64,000 nt of DNA from Peptococcaceae bacterium CEB3 (GTDB taxonomy: Bacteria; Bacillota; Desulfitobacteriia; Desulfitobacteriales; Desulfitobacteriaceae), in assembly GCA_001029295.1 (NCBI GenBank), contig LDXJ01000057.1, positions 1 through 64,000 on the forward strand. The letters are read 5' to 3'. The translations under genes and the position numbers were made by a program. Under the pieces are notes generated by a model. That model had not been told where the DNA came from. It searched no databases and was given only the letters and a program-made list of their open reading frames with translations. Numbering within the stretch: position 1 is the first letter of the stretch; every line of letters begins with the position of its first letter. Positions 56,992 to 64,000 of this stretch are shown in pieces.

Positions 56992-58266
56992 ATGTCAAGT
57001 GTTATAGGTCTCTTGTTCGGGAATGATGGTTCCGATATTCTGCAAGGGTTGACTTTTCAGCGGTCAATGGCGGCCCTGCCTTTTGCCGGGCGCTACCGCT
57101 TGTTGGACTTCGCTCTCTCCAGCATGGTCAATTCCGGTCTGCGAACGATCGGTTTAGTGACTCCTCCCCACAATAGGGCGATGCTCGACCATTTGGGAGC
57201 GGGAAAAGATTGGTTTCTCGATCGCAAAGCCGGCGGTTTGTTTATCTTGCCCGGAGCAATGCCGGAGTTGCCGGACGGTGGCGGGAAATTCCGGCTGAAA
57301 GACCTGAAGCTCAATGTGGAGTATCTGCAAAAGGATTTTGCGGAAAACGTGATTGTCAGCGGGTGCAATCATATTTTCAATATGGATTACCGGGCAGCGC
57401 TGGCTTTTCACGAAAAGCAGCGGGCAGATATCACTGTGATTGTTAAGAAGGGCTCCGATATTTTTCAGAGGGGAGAAAGGGATCGCCTTCTGTTGGCACC
57501 TGACGGCGAGGTCCTCGCTTTGCGGGAGGAGGCTTCGTTGGGGGAGAACGCTTCTCTAAGGGAGGAGGCTTCGCAAAGGGAGTGGGCTTCGCAAGAAGAG
57601 GACGCTTCATTAGGGGAGAACGCCTTCCTGGGGCGGGGCGCTTCGCTAGAGGAGAACGCTTTCCTAAGGGAGTGGGTTTTGCAGGGAGAGGAGGCTTCCC
57701 TGGCACGGCCGAGCGGGACTTACTTCATCGACATGCTCATCATCCGGCGCCGGCTTCTCCTGGAAATGATTGCGGAGGAGGGGCCGGAAATCCCGGATTT
57801 GCTGACGGCTATTGAGATGGGGCTCGGCAGACTGAGGGTTTTCGCGTTTCCTTTTACAGGGTACTTTGGCACGATTAATTCCGTTGAGGATTACTTGGCA
57901 CGAAGTATGGAACTACTAAACCCGGACGTCCGCAAAGAGGTCCTGACCGGTCAGAACCGGATTCACACCAAAATCGTGGACAATCCTCCCACCAAGCACG
58001 GGGCTCATGCCAAAGTCGCCAACTCCTTGATTTCCAGCGGATGCACCATTGAAGGAGAGGTGTACAATTCCATCCTCTCCCGGGGGGTCGTTGTTGAACC
58101 GGGAGCCGTTCTGAAAAACTGTGTCATTATGCAGAAATCCTCGATTGCTGCCGGGGTCCTTCTGGAGTATGTTATTCTCGACAAGTTTGTCAAGGTTCAT
58201 GCGGGCAAGGTACTGAAAGGAAGCCGGAATGCTCCCTTCGTCGCGCTTAAAGGTTCATTGGTCTGA
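56992..58266 (+). CDS. glgD: GlgD, regulatory subunit of ADP-glucose pyrophosphorylase, with hexapeptide insert
   Basis: GlgD is the catalytically poor partner that tunes GlgC in Firmicutes. The 424-residue protein matches GlgD (LFGNDGSDILQGLTFQRSMA, ALPFAGRYRLLDFALSSM, SGCNHIFNMDYRAAL) with no GGxGxRL loop. It carries an insert at residues 178-237: ten tandem hexapeptides of REEASL/GENASL type (57523-57702), acidic and probably helical. Normal GlgD is about 365-375 residues, so the insert explains the extra length. A beta-helix domain ends the protein. Start ATG follows GGGGATGG. Confidence 0.93.
   Translation: MSSVIGLLFGNDGSDILQGLTFQRSMAALPFAGRYRLLDFALSSMVNSGLRTIGLVTPPHNRAMLDHLGAGKDWFLDRKAGGLFILPGAMPELPDGGGKFRLKDLKLNVEYLQKDFAENVIVSGCNHIFNMDYRAALAFHEKQRADITVIVKKGSDIFQRGERDRLLLAPDGEVLALREEASLGENASLREEASQREWASQEEDASLGENAFLGRGASLEENAFLREWVLQGEEASLARPSGTYFIDMLIIRRRLLLEMIAEEGPEIPDLLTAIEMGLGRLRVFAFPFTGYFGTINSVEDYLARSMELLNPDVRKEVLTGQNRIHTKIVDNPPTKHGAHAKVANSLISSGCTIEGEVYNSILSRGVVVEPGAVLKNCVIMQKSSIAAGVLLEYVILDKFVKVHAGKVLKGSRNAPFVALKGSLV
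57523..57702 (+). repeat. Ten in-frame 18-bp repeats within glgD
   Basis: Hexapeptides REEASL, GENASL, REEASQ, REWASQ, EEDASL, GENAFL, GRGASL, EENAFL, REWVLQ and GEEASL follow one another without gaps. The 18-bp units keep the reading frame. Confidence 0.93.
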
Positions 58267-58287
58267 GGAGAAGAAAAGAGGGGTAGT

Positions 58288-59721
58288 ATGAAGATCGTTT
58301 TTGCCATTGCGGAAGCAGACCCTTTTATCAAGACGGGCGGTTTAGGTGAGGTCGGAGGTTCCTTACCGGCAGCCCTGCAGGGACAAGGCGCGGACGTTTG
58401 TGTCATCATGCCGAAATACAGCGAGATCCCGGAGCATTTTCGCCGTCAGTTCAAACCGATCACGCACTTTCCGGTGTCCGTAGCCTGGCGGCGGCAGTAT
58501 TGCGGCTTGGAGGAAATGAACTACCGCGGTGTCCGCTATTATTTTATCGACAATGAGTATTATTTTAAGCGGGCACGTATCTACGGCGAATATGATGAAG
58601 CCGAACGCTACGCTTTTTTCGACCGCGCGGTGTTGGAAAGTCTCTTGCATTTGCCCGAGTTTAAACCGGATATTATTCATTGTCACGATTGGCATACGGG
58701 ACTCATTCCGCTCATGTTAAAGGAGTTTTACGGCAAGGAACCGCTGCATTATTCGGTCAAGACCGTGTTTACGATTCATAATCTTAAATATCAGGGAATT
58801 TTCCCCCGTGAAGTTTTGGGCGACGTGATGGGTTTGGACGAGAGGTATTTTAAGGCAGACGGGTTGGAATTCCATGGGGCGGTTAGTTTTATGAAAGCGG
58901 GTCTGCTTTACGCCGACAAGATAACAACCGTGAGCCCCACCTATGCCCAAGAAATACAGGATCCTTTCTATGGCGAGCGACTGGACGGGGTCTTGCGGCA
59001 AAGACGGGATGTGTTGACTGGTAGTCTGAACGGGATTGACTACGAGATCTACAATCCGGAAACAGACCCGTACCTGGCGGTCCCTTTCTCCGCTTCCCCC
59101 CGGGCCAAAGAAGAGAACAAGCAGGATTTGCTGCGCTTCCTGGGGCTCCCGGCGCACCGGGGCTGGCCGCTGCTGGGGATGGTCAGCCGCCTCGTGGATC
59201 AGAAAGGGCTGGATCTCCTGCTCCGAGTGCTGGGGGAAATCCTGCGGCTGGATGTGCAACTGGTGATTCTGGGCAGGGGAGAGCGCAAGTATGAAGAGGA
59301 ACTTCAGGCCCAGGTCGGGAGATATCCGGAAAAGTTCGCCTTGCGCCGTGAGTTCAATGATCAATTGGCCCATAAAATTTTTGCCGGGAGTGACCTCCTG
59401 CTTATGCCTTCCCGTTTTGAACCCTGCGGCATTGCCCAAATGATGGCTATGCGCTATGGGACCCTGCCGGTCGTGCGGGAGACGGGGGGGCTGAAAGACA
59501 CGGTCAGCTCTTACAATGAATTCACGGGCGAGGGTGATGGCTTTACCTTCGGCAACTACAATGCGCATGAATTCCTGTTCACGGTCGAACGGGCGGTGCG
59601 CCTCTATTATGAGAACAAGCCGGCTTGGAATCGCTTGAAAAAACAGGCCTTGAGGCGTGACTTCAGTTGGGACAAGTCTGCCAAAGCTTATGTCGAACTT
59701 TACCGGTCACTTGTACTCTGA
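58288..59721 (+). CDS. glgA: Glycogen synthase (ADP-glucose, GT5)
   Basis: GlgA extends alpha-1,4-glucan chains from ADP-glucose. The 477-residue GT5 protein has the substrate loop KTGGLGEVGGSLP at residues 16-28, HCHDWHTGLIPLML, VFTIHNLKYQG, TTVSPTYAQEI, GMVSRLVDQKGLDLL, and the C-terminal PSRFEPCGIAQMMAMRYGT. Length is standard. GAGGAGAAGAAAAGAGG precedes the ATG, 21 nt after glgD. The end is 11 nt before the GH13 gene. Confidence 0.97.
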   Translation: MKIVFAIAEADPFIKTGGLGEVGGSLPAALQGQGADVCVIMPKYSEIPEHFRRQFKPITHFPVSVAWRRQYCGLEEMNYRGVRYYFIDNEYYFKRARIYGEYDEAERYAFFDRAVLESLLHLPEFKPDIIHCHDWHTGLIPLMLKEFYGKEPLHYSVKTVFTIHNLKYQGIFPREVLGDVMGLDERYFKADGLEFHGAVSFMKAGLLYADKITTVSPTYAQEIQDPFYGERLDGVLRQRRDVLTGSLNGIDYEIYNPETDPYLAVPFSASPRAKEENKQDLLRFLGLPAHRGWPLLGMVSRLVDQKGLDLLLRVLGEILRLDVQLVILGRGERKYEEELQAQVGRYPEKFALRREFNDQLAHKIFAGSDLLLMPSRFEPCGIAQMMAMRYGTLPVVRETGGLKDTVSSYNEFTGEGDGFTFGNYNAHEFLFTVERAVRLYYENKPAWNRLKKQALRRDFSWDKSAKAYVELYRSLVL

Positions 59722-59732
59722 GGGGAGAAAGC

Positions 59733-62174
59733 ATGGAATTTGATGCCTATCATGACTCACACAATTCGTTTTACCGTGATCCCTTCGGAGCGGTGCCCTG
59801 CGGACGGCGAGTCCAGTTCCGCCTGAAGATACGTTCGGCTCTCCCAGTGGAAGTGTGTTATCTGCGCCTTTGGCTAGGGGAGAGAGAAGAACTGGTGCTC
59901 ATGTCTGCCGCGGCCGAAGGGAAAGACGCGGCGGCTGAAGCGGCGGAAGATGCGGAAGAACGCGCGACCGCAGCGGAAGACGCGACGGCGGAAGCGGGAG
60001 AACGGACGACTGAGCCTGGAGAACGGGCAGATGAAGCCGGGGAACCTTGGGGTGTGTTTGAGACGGTATATCAAGCCCCGGAGGAACCGGGACTCCTCTG
60101 GTATTATTTCCGGGTTCGGGCCGGAGGCCGGGAATTTTATTACGGCAATAATGAGGACAAGCTGGGAGGAGAAGGAGCGCTGTGGGCGGGGGAACCGCCT
60201 TCCTACCAACTGACGGTCTACCGCCCTATGCGGATCCCGGAATGGTACACGCGGGGGATCATGTATCAGGTTTTTGTCGAACGTTTCCGCTGTGCCGAGG
60301 CTGAGGATCCGGGGGCCGCCGGCCTGAGGCCCGGGTTCCAAGCGGGAGGGCCGGTGTCGGGAGCGGAAAGGCCGGAGCCGGACACAGGGACGCGTGTGTC
60401 GGAAACAGGGGGTCAACTACCGGGACGACCGCAGCCAGCCGCCGCTGACCGGACGCCGGGCGACCCGGACCTGTCGGCAGGGGGGCAGGAGCCGGGCCTT
60501 GGGTTACAGGCGAGGAACCGGGCGGGCCGGCCGCGCCAAAATGCCCTCATGCATTTGGATTGGTATGACACCCCGATCTATGTCAAGGATGAGCGGGGCC
60601 GGGTGACCCACTGGGACTTTTTTGGCGGAAACTTGCAAGGGATTATCGCCAAGCTTCCCTATTTGCAAGAGCTCGGCGTCAGTATTCTCTACCTCAATCC
60701 CATTTTTGAGGCTGCCAGCAATCACAAATACGACACGGCGGATTATCACCGGATCGACCCGATGTACGGAGACGAAGGGGTGTTTGAGCGGCTGGTCCAA
60801 GAAACGAAGCGGCGCGGGATTGCGCTGGTTTTGGACGGGGTCTTCAGCCACACGGGAAGTGACAGCCTTTATTTTAACCGGGAAGGCACCTATTCCAGTT
60901 TGGGCGCTTGGCAATCGCCGGCTTCTCCTTATTTCGAGTGGTATCAATTTAAATCCGATAGGCGTGAATCCGGAGAGGGTAAGGCCGGAGGAACCAAAAC
61001 CGGAGGAGGAACTAAACCCGGAGGAACTAAACCCGGAGGAACCAAGCCCGGCGGAACTAACCCCGGTGCACTCAAACCCGGCGAGCTTGAAGCCGGTGAA
61101 TACGGCGGCCCCGCTTACAAATGCTGGTGGGATATTGATACTCTGCCGGAGGTGGACGAGCTGAATCCTTCTTGGCAAAAGTTTCTCCTTGATCCGGAGG
61201 ACGGGGTCATTCAAAAATGGATGAAAAAAGGCATCGCCGGCTGGCGATTGGACGTGGCCGACGAACTCCCGGATGAATTCATCCGCAAACTGAGGGAGGC
61301 GGTGAAAAGCCTCAATTCCGAGGCCGTTCTCATCGGCGAAGTCTGGGAGGACGCTTCCAATAAACTCAGCTATGGCCAACTGCGCCGGTATTTTTGGGGT
61401 GTAGAGCTCGATGCGACAATGAACTATCCCTGGCGGGAGATTTTCCTGAGTTTTTTTCTGGGAGAGAGAGATGCGTCTCAGGTTTGCCGCCGGGTGATGA
61501 GCCTTTACGAGAACTATCCCTCGGAGAATTTCTTCGCTGCCATGAACCTGCTCGGCAGCCATGACCGAGTGCGCATCCTGACCCTCTTGGGAGAAGCCCC
61601 GCCCGAGGAGGGCCTCACGGATAAGGCAAAGCAAACCTTCAGGCCCTCTGCTGAGGCGCGTCAACTGGCGGTACGCCGTTTGAAACTGTTCAGTTTGATT
61701 CAGATGACCTTTCCGGGGGTGCCGTGCATCTATTATGGCGATGAGGCCGGTCTGCAAGGGTACAGCGATCCGTACAACCGGGGGACCTATCCTTGGGGAC
61801 GGGAGGATGCGGAGATTTTAGAATGGTACAAGAAAGTTGCGCGCCTGCGCCGGGAATATGAGGTACTGCAAACGGGCGGTTTTCGAGTTTTCAGCCGCGG
61901 CCCGGACGTTTTCGTTTTGCAGCGTTTCAGGGAGGCGGAACAAATCACGGTTTTAGTCAACCGTCATACTTCGGAAGCAAGGGAGGCTGCTCTGCCGCCG
62001 GCCTTAGGCTCTGAGCGGGAGCGGAGTCCGTTGGTTCGGGATTTGCTCAGCGGGGAAATCCTGAGCCCACTGCCGAAGCGGGTCAGTGTAGGTCCGCTAT
62101 CCGCGCGGGTCTTGGTCAGGGTCGACGCCAAGGAGGTCAACCACCCCATGCCTAGAGGGTCTTTAGGTGTCTAA
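59733..62174 (+). CDS. GH13 alpha-amylase/neopullulanase-like enzyme with low-complexity inserts
   Basis: An 813-residue glucan hydrolase, likely degrading glycogen or maltodextrins in the cytoplasm (no signal peptide). After an N-terminal starch-binding-like domain come barrel motifs: MYQVFVERF, SILYLNPIFEAASNHKYDTA, LVLDGVFSHTGSDS, nucleophile Asp in GWRLDVADELPDEF, Glu in VLIGEVWED, LLGSHDRVRI and YYGDEAG. Three inserts break the fold: an Ala/Glu/Thr block (about 60-105), a Gly/Pro/Arg block after the first strand (about 190-270), and a PGGTK repeat (about 418-455). ATG 59733 follows GAGGGGAGAAAG; an earlier in-frame start lies inside glgA. Last gene of the glycogen operon. Confidence 0.92.
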   Translation: MEFDAYHDSHNSFYRDPFGAVPCGRRVQFRLKIRSALPVEVCYLRLWLGEREELVLMSAAAEGKDAAAEAAEDAEERATAAEDATAEAGERTTEPGERADEAGEPWGVFETVYQAPEEPGLLWYYFRVRAGGREFYYGNNEDKLGGEGALWAGEPPSYQLTVYRPMRIPEWYTRGIMYQVFVERFRCAEAEDPGAAGLRPGFQAGGPVSGAERPEPDTGTRVSETGGQLPGRPQPAAADRTPGDPDLSAGGQEPGLGLQARNRAGRPRQNALMHLDWYDTPIYVKDERGRVTHWDFFGGNLQGIIAKLPYLQELGVSILYLNPIFEAASNHKYDTADYHRIDPMYGDEGVFERLVQETKRRGIALVLDGVFSHTGSDSLYFNREGTYSSLGAWQSPASPYFEWYQFKSDRRESGEGKAGGTKTGGGTKPGGTKPGGTKPGGTNPGALKPGELEAGEYGGPAYKCWWDIDTLPEVDELNPSWQKFLLDPEDGVIQKWMKKGIAGWRLDVADELPDEFIRKLREAVKSLNSEAVLIGEVWEDASNKLSYGQLRRYFWGVELDATMNYPWREIFLSFFLGERDASQVCRRVMSLYENYPSENFFAAMNLLGSHDRVRILTLLGEAPPEEGLTDKAKQTFRPSAEARQLAVRRLKLFSLIQMTFPGVPCIYYGDEAGLQGYSDPYNRGTYPWGREDAEILEWYKKVARLRREYEVLQTGGFRVFSRGPDVFVLQRFREAEQITVLVNRHTSEAREAALPPALGSERERSPLVRDLLSGEILSPLPKRVSVGPLSARVLVRVDAKEVNHPMPRGSLGV
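60985..61095 (+). repeat. In-frame 15-bp repeats within the GH13 gene
   Basis: GGAGGAACYAARCCC units, about six, encode GGTKP repeats, drifting at both ends (GGTKT, GALKP, GELEA). Confidence 0.9.
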
Positions 62175-62247
62175 AGTCGGAGACCTCTGCGCGAAGTCTT
62201 CGGTGATCAACCGTCCTTCACACGATGGAAAGAAAGGAATGATTTGA

Positions 62248-62814
62248 ATGTCAGCCAATGTTAAAATCCTTGGTTTTACCGGCAGCCTGCGCCGTAAGTC
62301 GTACAATATGGCCGCTCTGCGGGCTGCGAAAGACCTCTTGCCTGAGGGCGCCAGTCTGGAAATTGCGGACCTTGCCCCGATCCCGTTCTTCAATGAGGAT
62401 GTGGAAGCGGTGGGAGTTCCTGAGGAGGTGGTCCGGTTCAAACAGAAAATAGCCGCGGCGGACGCGCTCCTCATTGCCACTCCGGAGTACAACTATTCTA
62501 TCCCGCCAGTTTTGAAAAATGCCCTGGATTGGGCTTCCCGGGGTACGGACCTCCCGCTCTACGGCAAACACTTGGCGATCCTCAGCGCCTCCACGGGGAT
62601 GTTCGGCGGAGCGCGGGCCCAGTATCACTTGCGCCAGGTGTGCGTGGGACTCAATCTTCTGCCCCTGAACAAGCCGGAAGTATTTATTATGCGCGCCAAT
62701 ACGAAATTCGACGAGGTTGGGAACCTGACAGATGAATTCACCCGCCAAGCCATTTCCCGGTTGTTGCAGGCACTGGTTGATTCGTTACATCCGATCAAGC
62801 GGGGCGAAGACTGA
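62248..62814 (+). CDS. NADPH-dependent FMN reductase (flavodoxin-like)
   Basis: A 188-residue flavodoxin-fold reductase: GFTGSLRRKSYNMAALRAA at about residues 9-27 holds the FMN phosphate loop, ATPEYNYSIPPVLKNALDWA is the family core motif, and LAILSASTGMFGGARAQYHL binds the isoalloxazine side. It resembles azoreductase/chromate reductase-type YieF/ArsH relatives and reduces quinones or flavins with NAD(P)H. AAAGAAAGGAATGATTTGA precedes the ATG; no direct tie to the glycogen genes. Confidence 0.9.
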   Translation: MSANVKILGFTGSLRRKSYNMAALRAAKDLLPEGASLEIADLAPIPFFNEDVEAVGVPEEVVRFKQKIAAADALLIATPEYNYSIPPVLKNALDWASRGTDLPLYGKHLAILSASTGMFGGARAQYHLRQVCVGLNLLPLNKPEVFIMRANTKFDEVGNLTDEFTRQAISRLLQALVDSLHPIKRGED

Positions 62815-62842
62815 GAGAGCTTGGGCGCCGCGCTCCCCCCTG

Positions 62843-62952
62843 AGGCTAAAGTAGGCTGAAGTAAGTAGACATGGGATAAGAGAGGCTGAAGCAGGCTGAA
62901 GCACGCTAAAGTGGGCTGAAGTGAGCGGAAGCAAGCTAAAGTCGGCTGAAGC
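62843..62952 (+). repeat. 10-bp tandem repeat
   Basis: AGGCTGAAGT/AAGCTAAAGT units, about nine in near-register with one interruption (GTAGACATGG). Lies between the convergent FMN reductase and lipoprotein genes. Confidence 0.9.
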
Positions 62953-63011
62953 CGGGGGTTGCCGCGCGGCGACCTGTGGCATATTTGGTTTTCTGTGCGG
63001 GAGCGGCTGGG

Positions 63012-63866
63012 CTAAAACGGTATTTTTTGCTGCGAAAAGGTGTTTTGAAAGATCCAAGGTGCCAGATTCTGTACGTCTTGGCCGGACGCAGCATACTTTT
63101 CACTCAAAAACGCGGCTAGACCTTGAGTAATCGGCAAATAGTAGGCAAAGCCTGCCAGCTGTTTGTTATTTTGCTCCTCATACGCGAAAGTAATAAGCTG
63201 CGAATTGACAGTTACCATTTTTACCGGTAAATCCTGAAAATACGGGCCGGGAGGCCCCCCATAGTCCACGGCATCTTTGCGCGCGGACGTGAAATACATG
63301 GCGGCCGAGTCAACCGCACAGCCCTGGCACGCTCCCGCGGACGATAGGTAGAGTTCGGCTCCGTCCTGATTTTTCAAAGATACTTTGTAGGACCCATCTT
63401 GACCGACATCGGCTTTCCCTTTCATACCGTTGGGTGCCACAATATAAAAGGAACGAATGTGGCCCAGGGGAAAGTAGTAGGCAGTTAATTTTGAGGCAAG
63501 ACTTGGCGGAAGTGACATTTTCACTTCTGAGGGTAACGAAGGAACTTTTGGAGCTGTAGAAGAGTAGGTGGGGTGAAGGATAGAAACGGGTATCGCTGTC
63601 TGATATTTTTGGTGTTCGATGGTGGGAACCGGGGCGGGTGCCACCGGGTTGCCCCCTGTTAACGTTTCGCCTGCTGATAAACCATGGCTGCCGGAACCGC
63701 TGTCGGAGGCGGTCGTTTTTTTCTGATGGGTTCCGCTAGAACTTGCACCCGGTGTTGAATGGCCGGTGTTCGGCGTTGGATTTGGCGCTCCCCGGCCACA
63801 GGCACTCACGCCGAGGAGAAGGACTGCGGCTATCACAGCGGTTGGCAGAATGCGGGGGGATTTCAT
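63012..63866 (-). CDS. Lipoprotein with DUF4850-like domain
   Basis: A 284-residue secreted lipoprotein. The N-terminus is a lipoprotein signal, ILPTAVIAAVLLLGVSACG, with the lipobox LLLGVSAC and Cys23. A Ser/Thr/Pro/Gly-rich linker of about 60 residues follows (NPTPNTGHSTPGASSSGTHQ), then a domain from about residue 95 (VKMSLPPSLASKLTAYYFPL, APNGMKGKADVGQDGSYKV, SAGACQGCAVDSAAMYF, ITFAYEEQNNKQLAGFAYYL) that resembles DUF4850. The two cysteines in ACQGC may form a disulfide or bind metal. AAATGGAGG precedes the ATG. Role unknown. Confidence 0.8.
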   Translation of the reverse strand: MKSPRILPTAVIAAVLLLGVSACGRGAPNPTPNTGHSTPGASSSGTHQKKTTASDSGSGSHGLSAGETLTGGNPVAPAPVPTIEHQKYQTAIPVSILHPTYSSTAPKVPSLPSEVKMSLPPSLASKLTAYYFPLGHIRSFYIVAPNGMKGKADVGQDGSYKVSLKNQDGAELYLSSAGACQGCAVDSAAMYFTSARKDAVDYGGPPGPYFQDLPVKMVTVNSQLITFAYEEQNNKQLAGFAYYLPITQGLAAFLSEKYAASGQDVQNLAPWIFQNTFSQQKIPF

Positions 63867-63904
63867 GTCGAACCTCCATTTGCTTAAGTTCGGGTTTCTT
63901 GTCG

Positions 63905-63965
63905 CTTAATTATCAAGGTTGATCATGAAGTTAGCTATCAAGTTAGTTATCAAGTTAATCATGTA
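63905..63965 (-). repeat. Short repeat upstream of the lipoprotein gene
   Basis: ATCAAGTTAG/ATCAAGGTTG/ATGAAGTTAG units with a step of 13-14 bp, four to five copies, in the promoter region of the lipoprotein gene. No clear promoter was identified. Confidence 0.55.
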
Positions 63966-64000
63966 TCTGCGTACAGTTTAACACAGAATATTCCGAAACG

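Noticed and set aside
60504-61757. A 417-codon minus-strand frame opposite the GH13 enzyme
   Set aside because: Antisense shadow of repeats and barrel motifs; no start signal.

Overview
The window reads as a chromosomal segment of a fairly high-GC, probably anaerobic Firmicute of the Clostridia/Peptococcaceae type. The evidence is a paired glgC/glgD glycogen pathway, a PduL-type phosphotransacylase, a rubredoxin-flavin reductase, a VanW-family wall protein, strong Gram-positive Shine-Dalgarno sites with frequent GTG/TTG starts, and a sigma-54 enhancer-binding regulator. I cannot name the species. I saw no rRNA or tRNA genes.

Bases 1-22900 are a very large type III-B CRISPR-Cas locus. Array 1 (57 repeats visible, entering from the left edge) and array 2 (110 repeats) share the same 30-nt repeat and flank a single effector operon: cmr1, cas10/cmr2, cmr3, a CARF protein, cmr4, cmr5, cmr6, and then a large protein with a CARF-HEPN-CARF layout. 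Cas10 keeps the GGDD cyclase motif but has no HD nuclease domain, so defence probably rests on Cmr4 RNA cleavage plus cyclic oligoadenylate signalling to the two CARF proteins. No cas1, cas2 or cas6 is present; they may lie to the left. Both arrays end in the same mutated repeat and in homologous trailer DNA, and the second trailer carries an IS110-family transposase remnant.

Bases 22900-36000 are a mixed chromosomal stretch: an XPD/DinG-like helicase with a RecB-like nuclease domain, a methyltransferase, a DEAD-box helicase fused to an RluA pseudouridine synthase, an acyltransferase-SGNH membrane protein, a rubredoxin-flavin reductase, a VanW protein and an FAD-dependent pyridine-nucleotide oxidoreductase. 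Bases 36000-50230 hold carbon metabolism. A PAS-PAS-AAA-Fis activator faces a textbook sigma-54 promoter with three 18-bp operator-like palindromes, which should drive a CoA-transferase, a ketoacyl reductase, a thiolase and a GntP permease (short-chain hydroxy/keto acid use). Then follow an unusual PrpR_N/GGDEF-like/winged-helix regulator, an M20 amidohydrolase, a DUF3311-SSS symporter pair, and a PduL-GNAT fusion.

Bases 50230-62200 are a glycogen operon (glgB, glgP, glgC, glgD, glgA and a GH13 amylase/pullulanase-like enzyme), followed by an FMN reductase and, on the minus strand, a DUF4850-like lipoprotein. A striking genome-level trait is the abundance of short tandem repeats, both between genes (9-, 10-, 12-, 14- and 57-bp units) and in frame inside genes (ten hexapeptides in GlgD, PGGTK-type repeats in the GH13 enzyme, three 12-residue units in the acyltransferase).

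Most novel candidates: the CARF-HEPN-CARF effector, the CARF protein embedded within the cmr operon, the DEAD-S4-RluA fusion, the PduL-GNAT fusion and the in-frame minisatellites.
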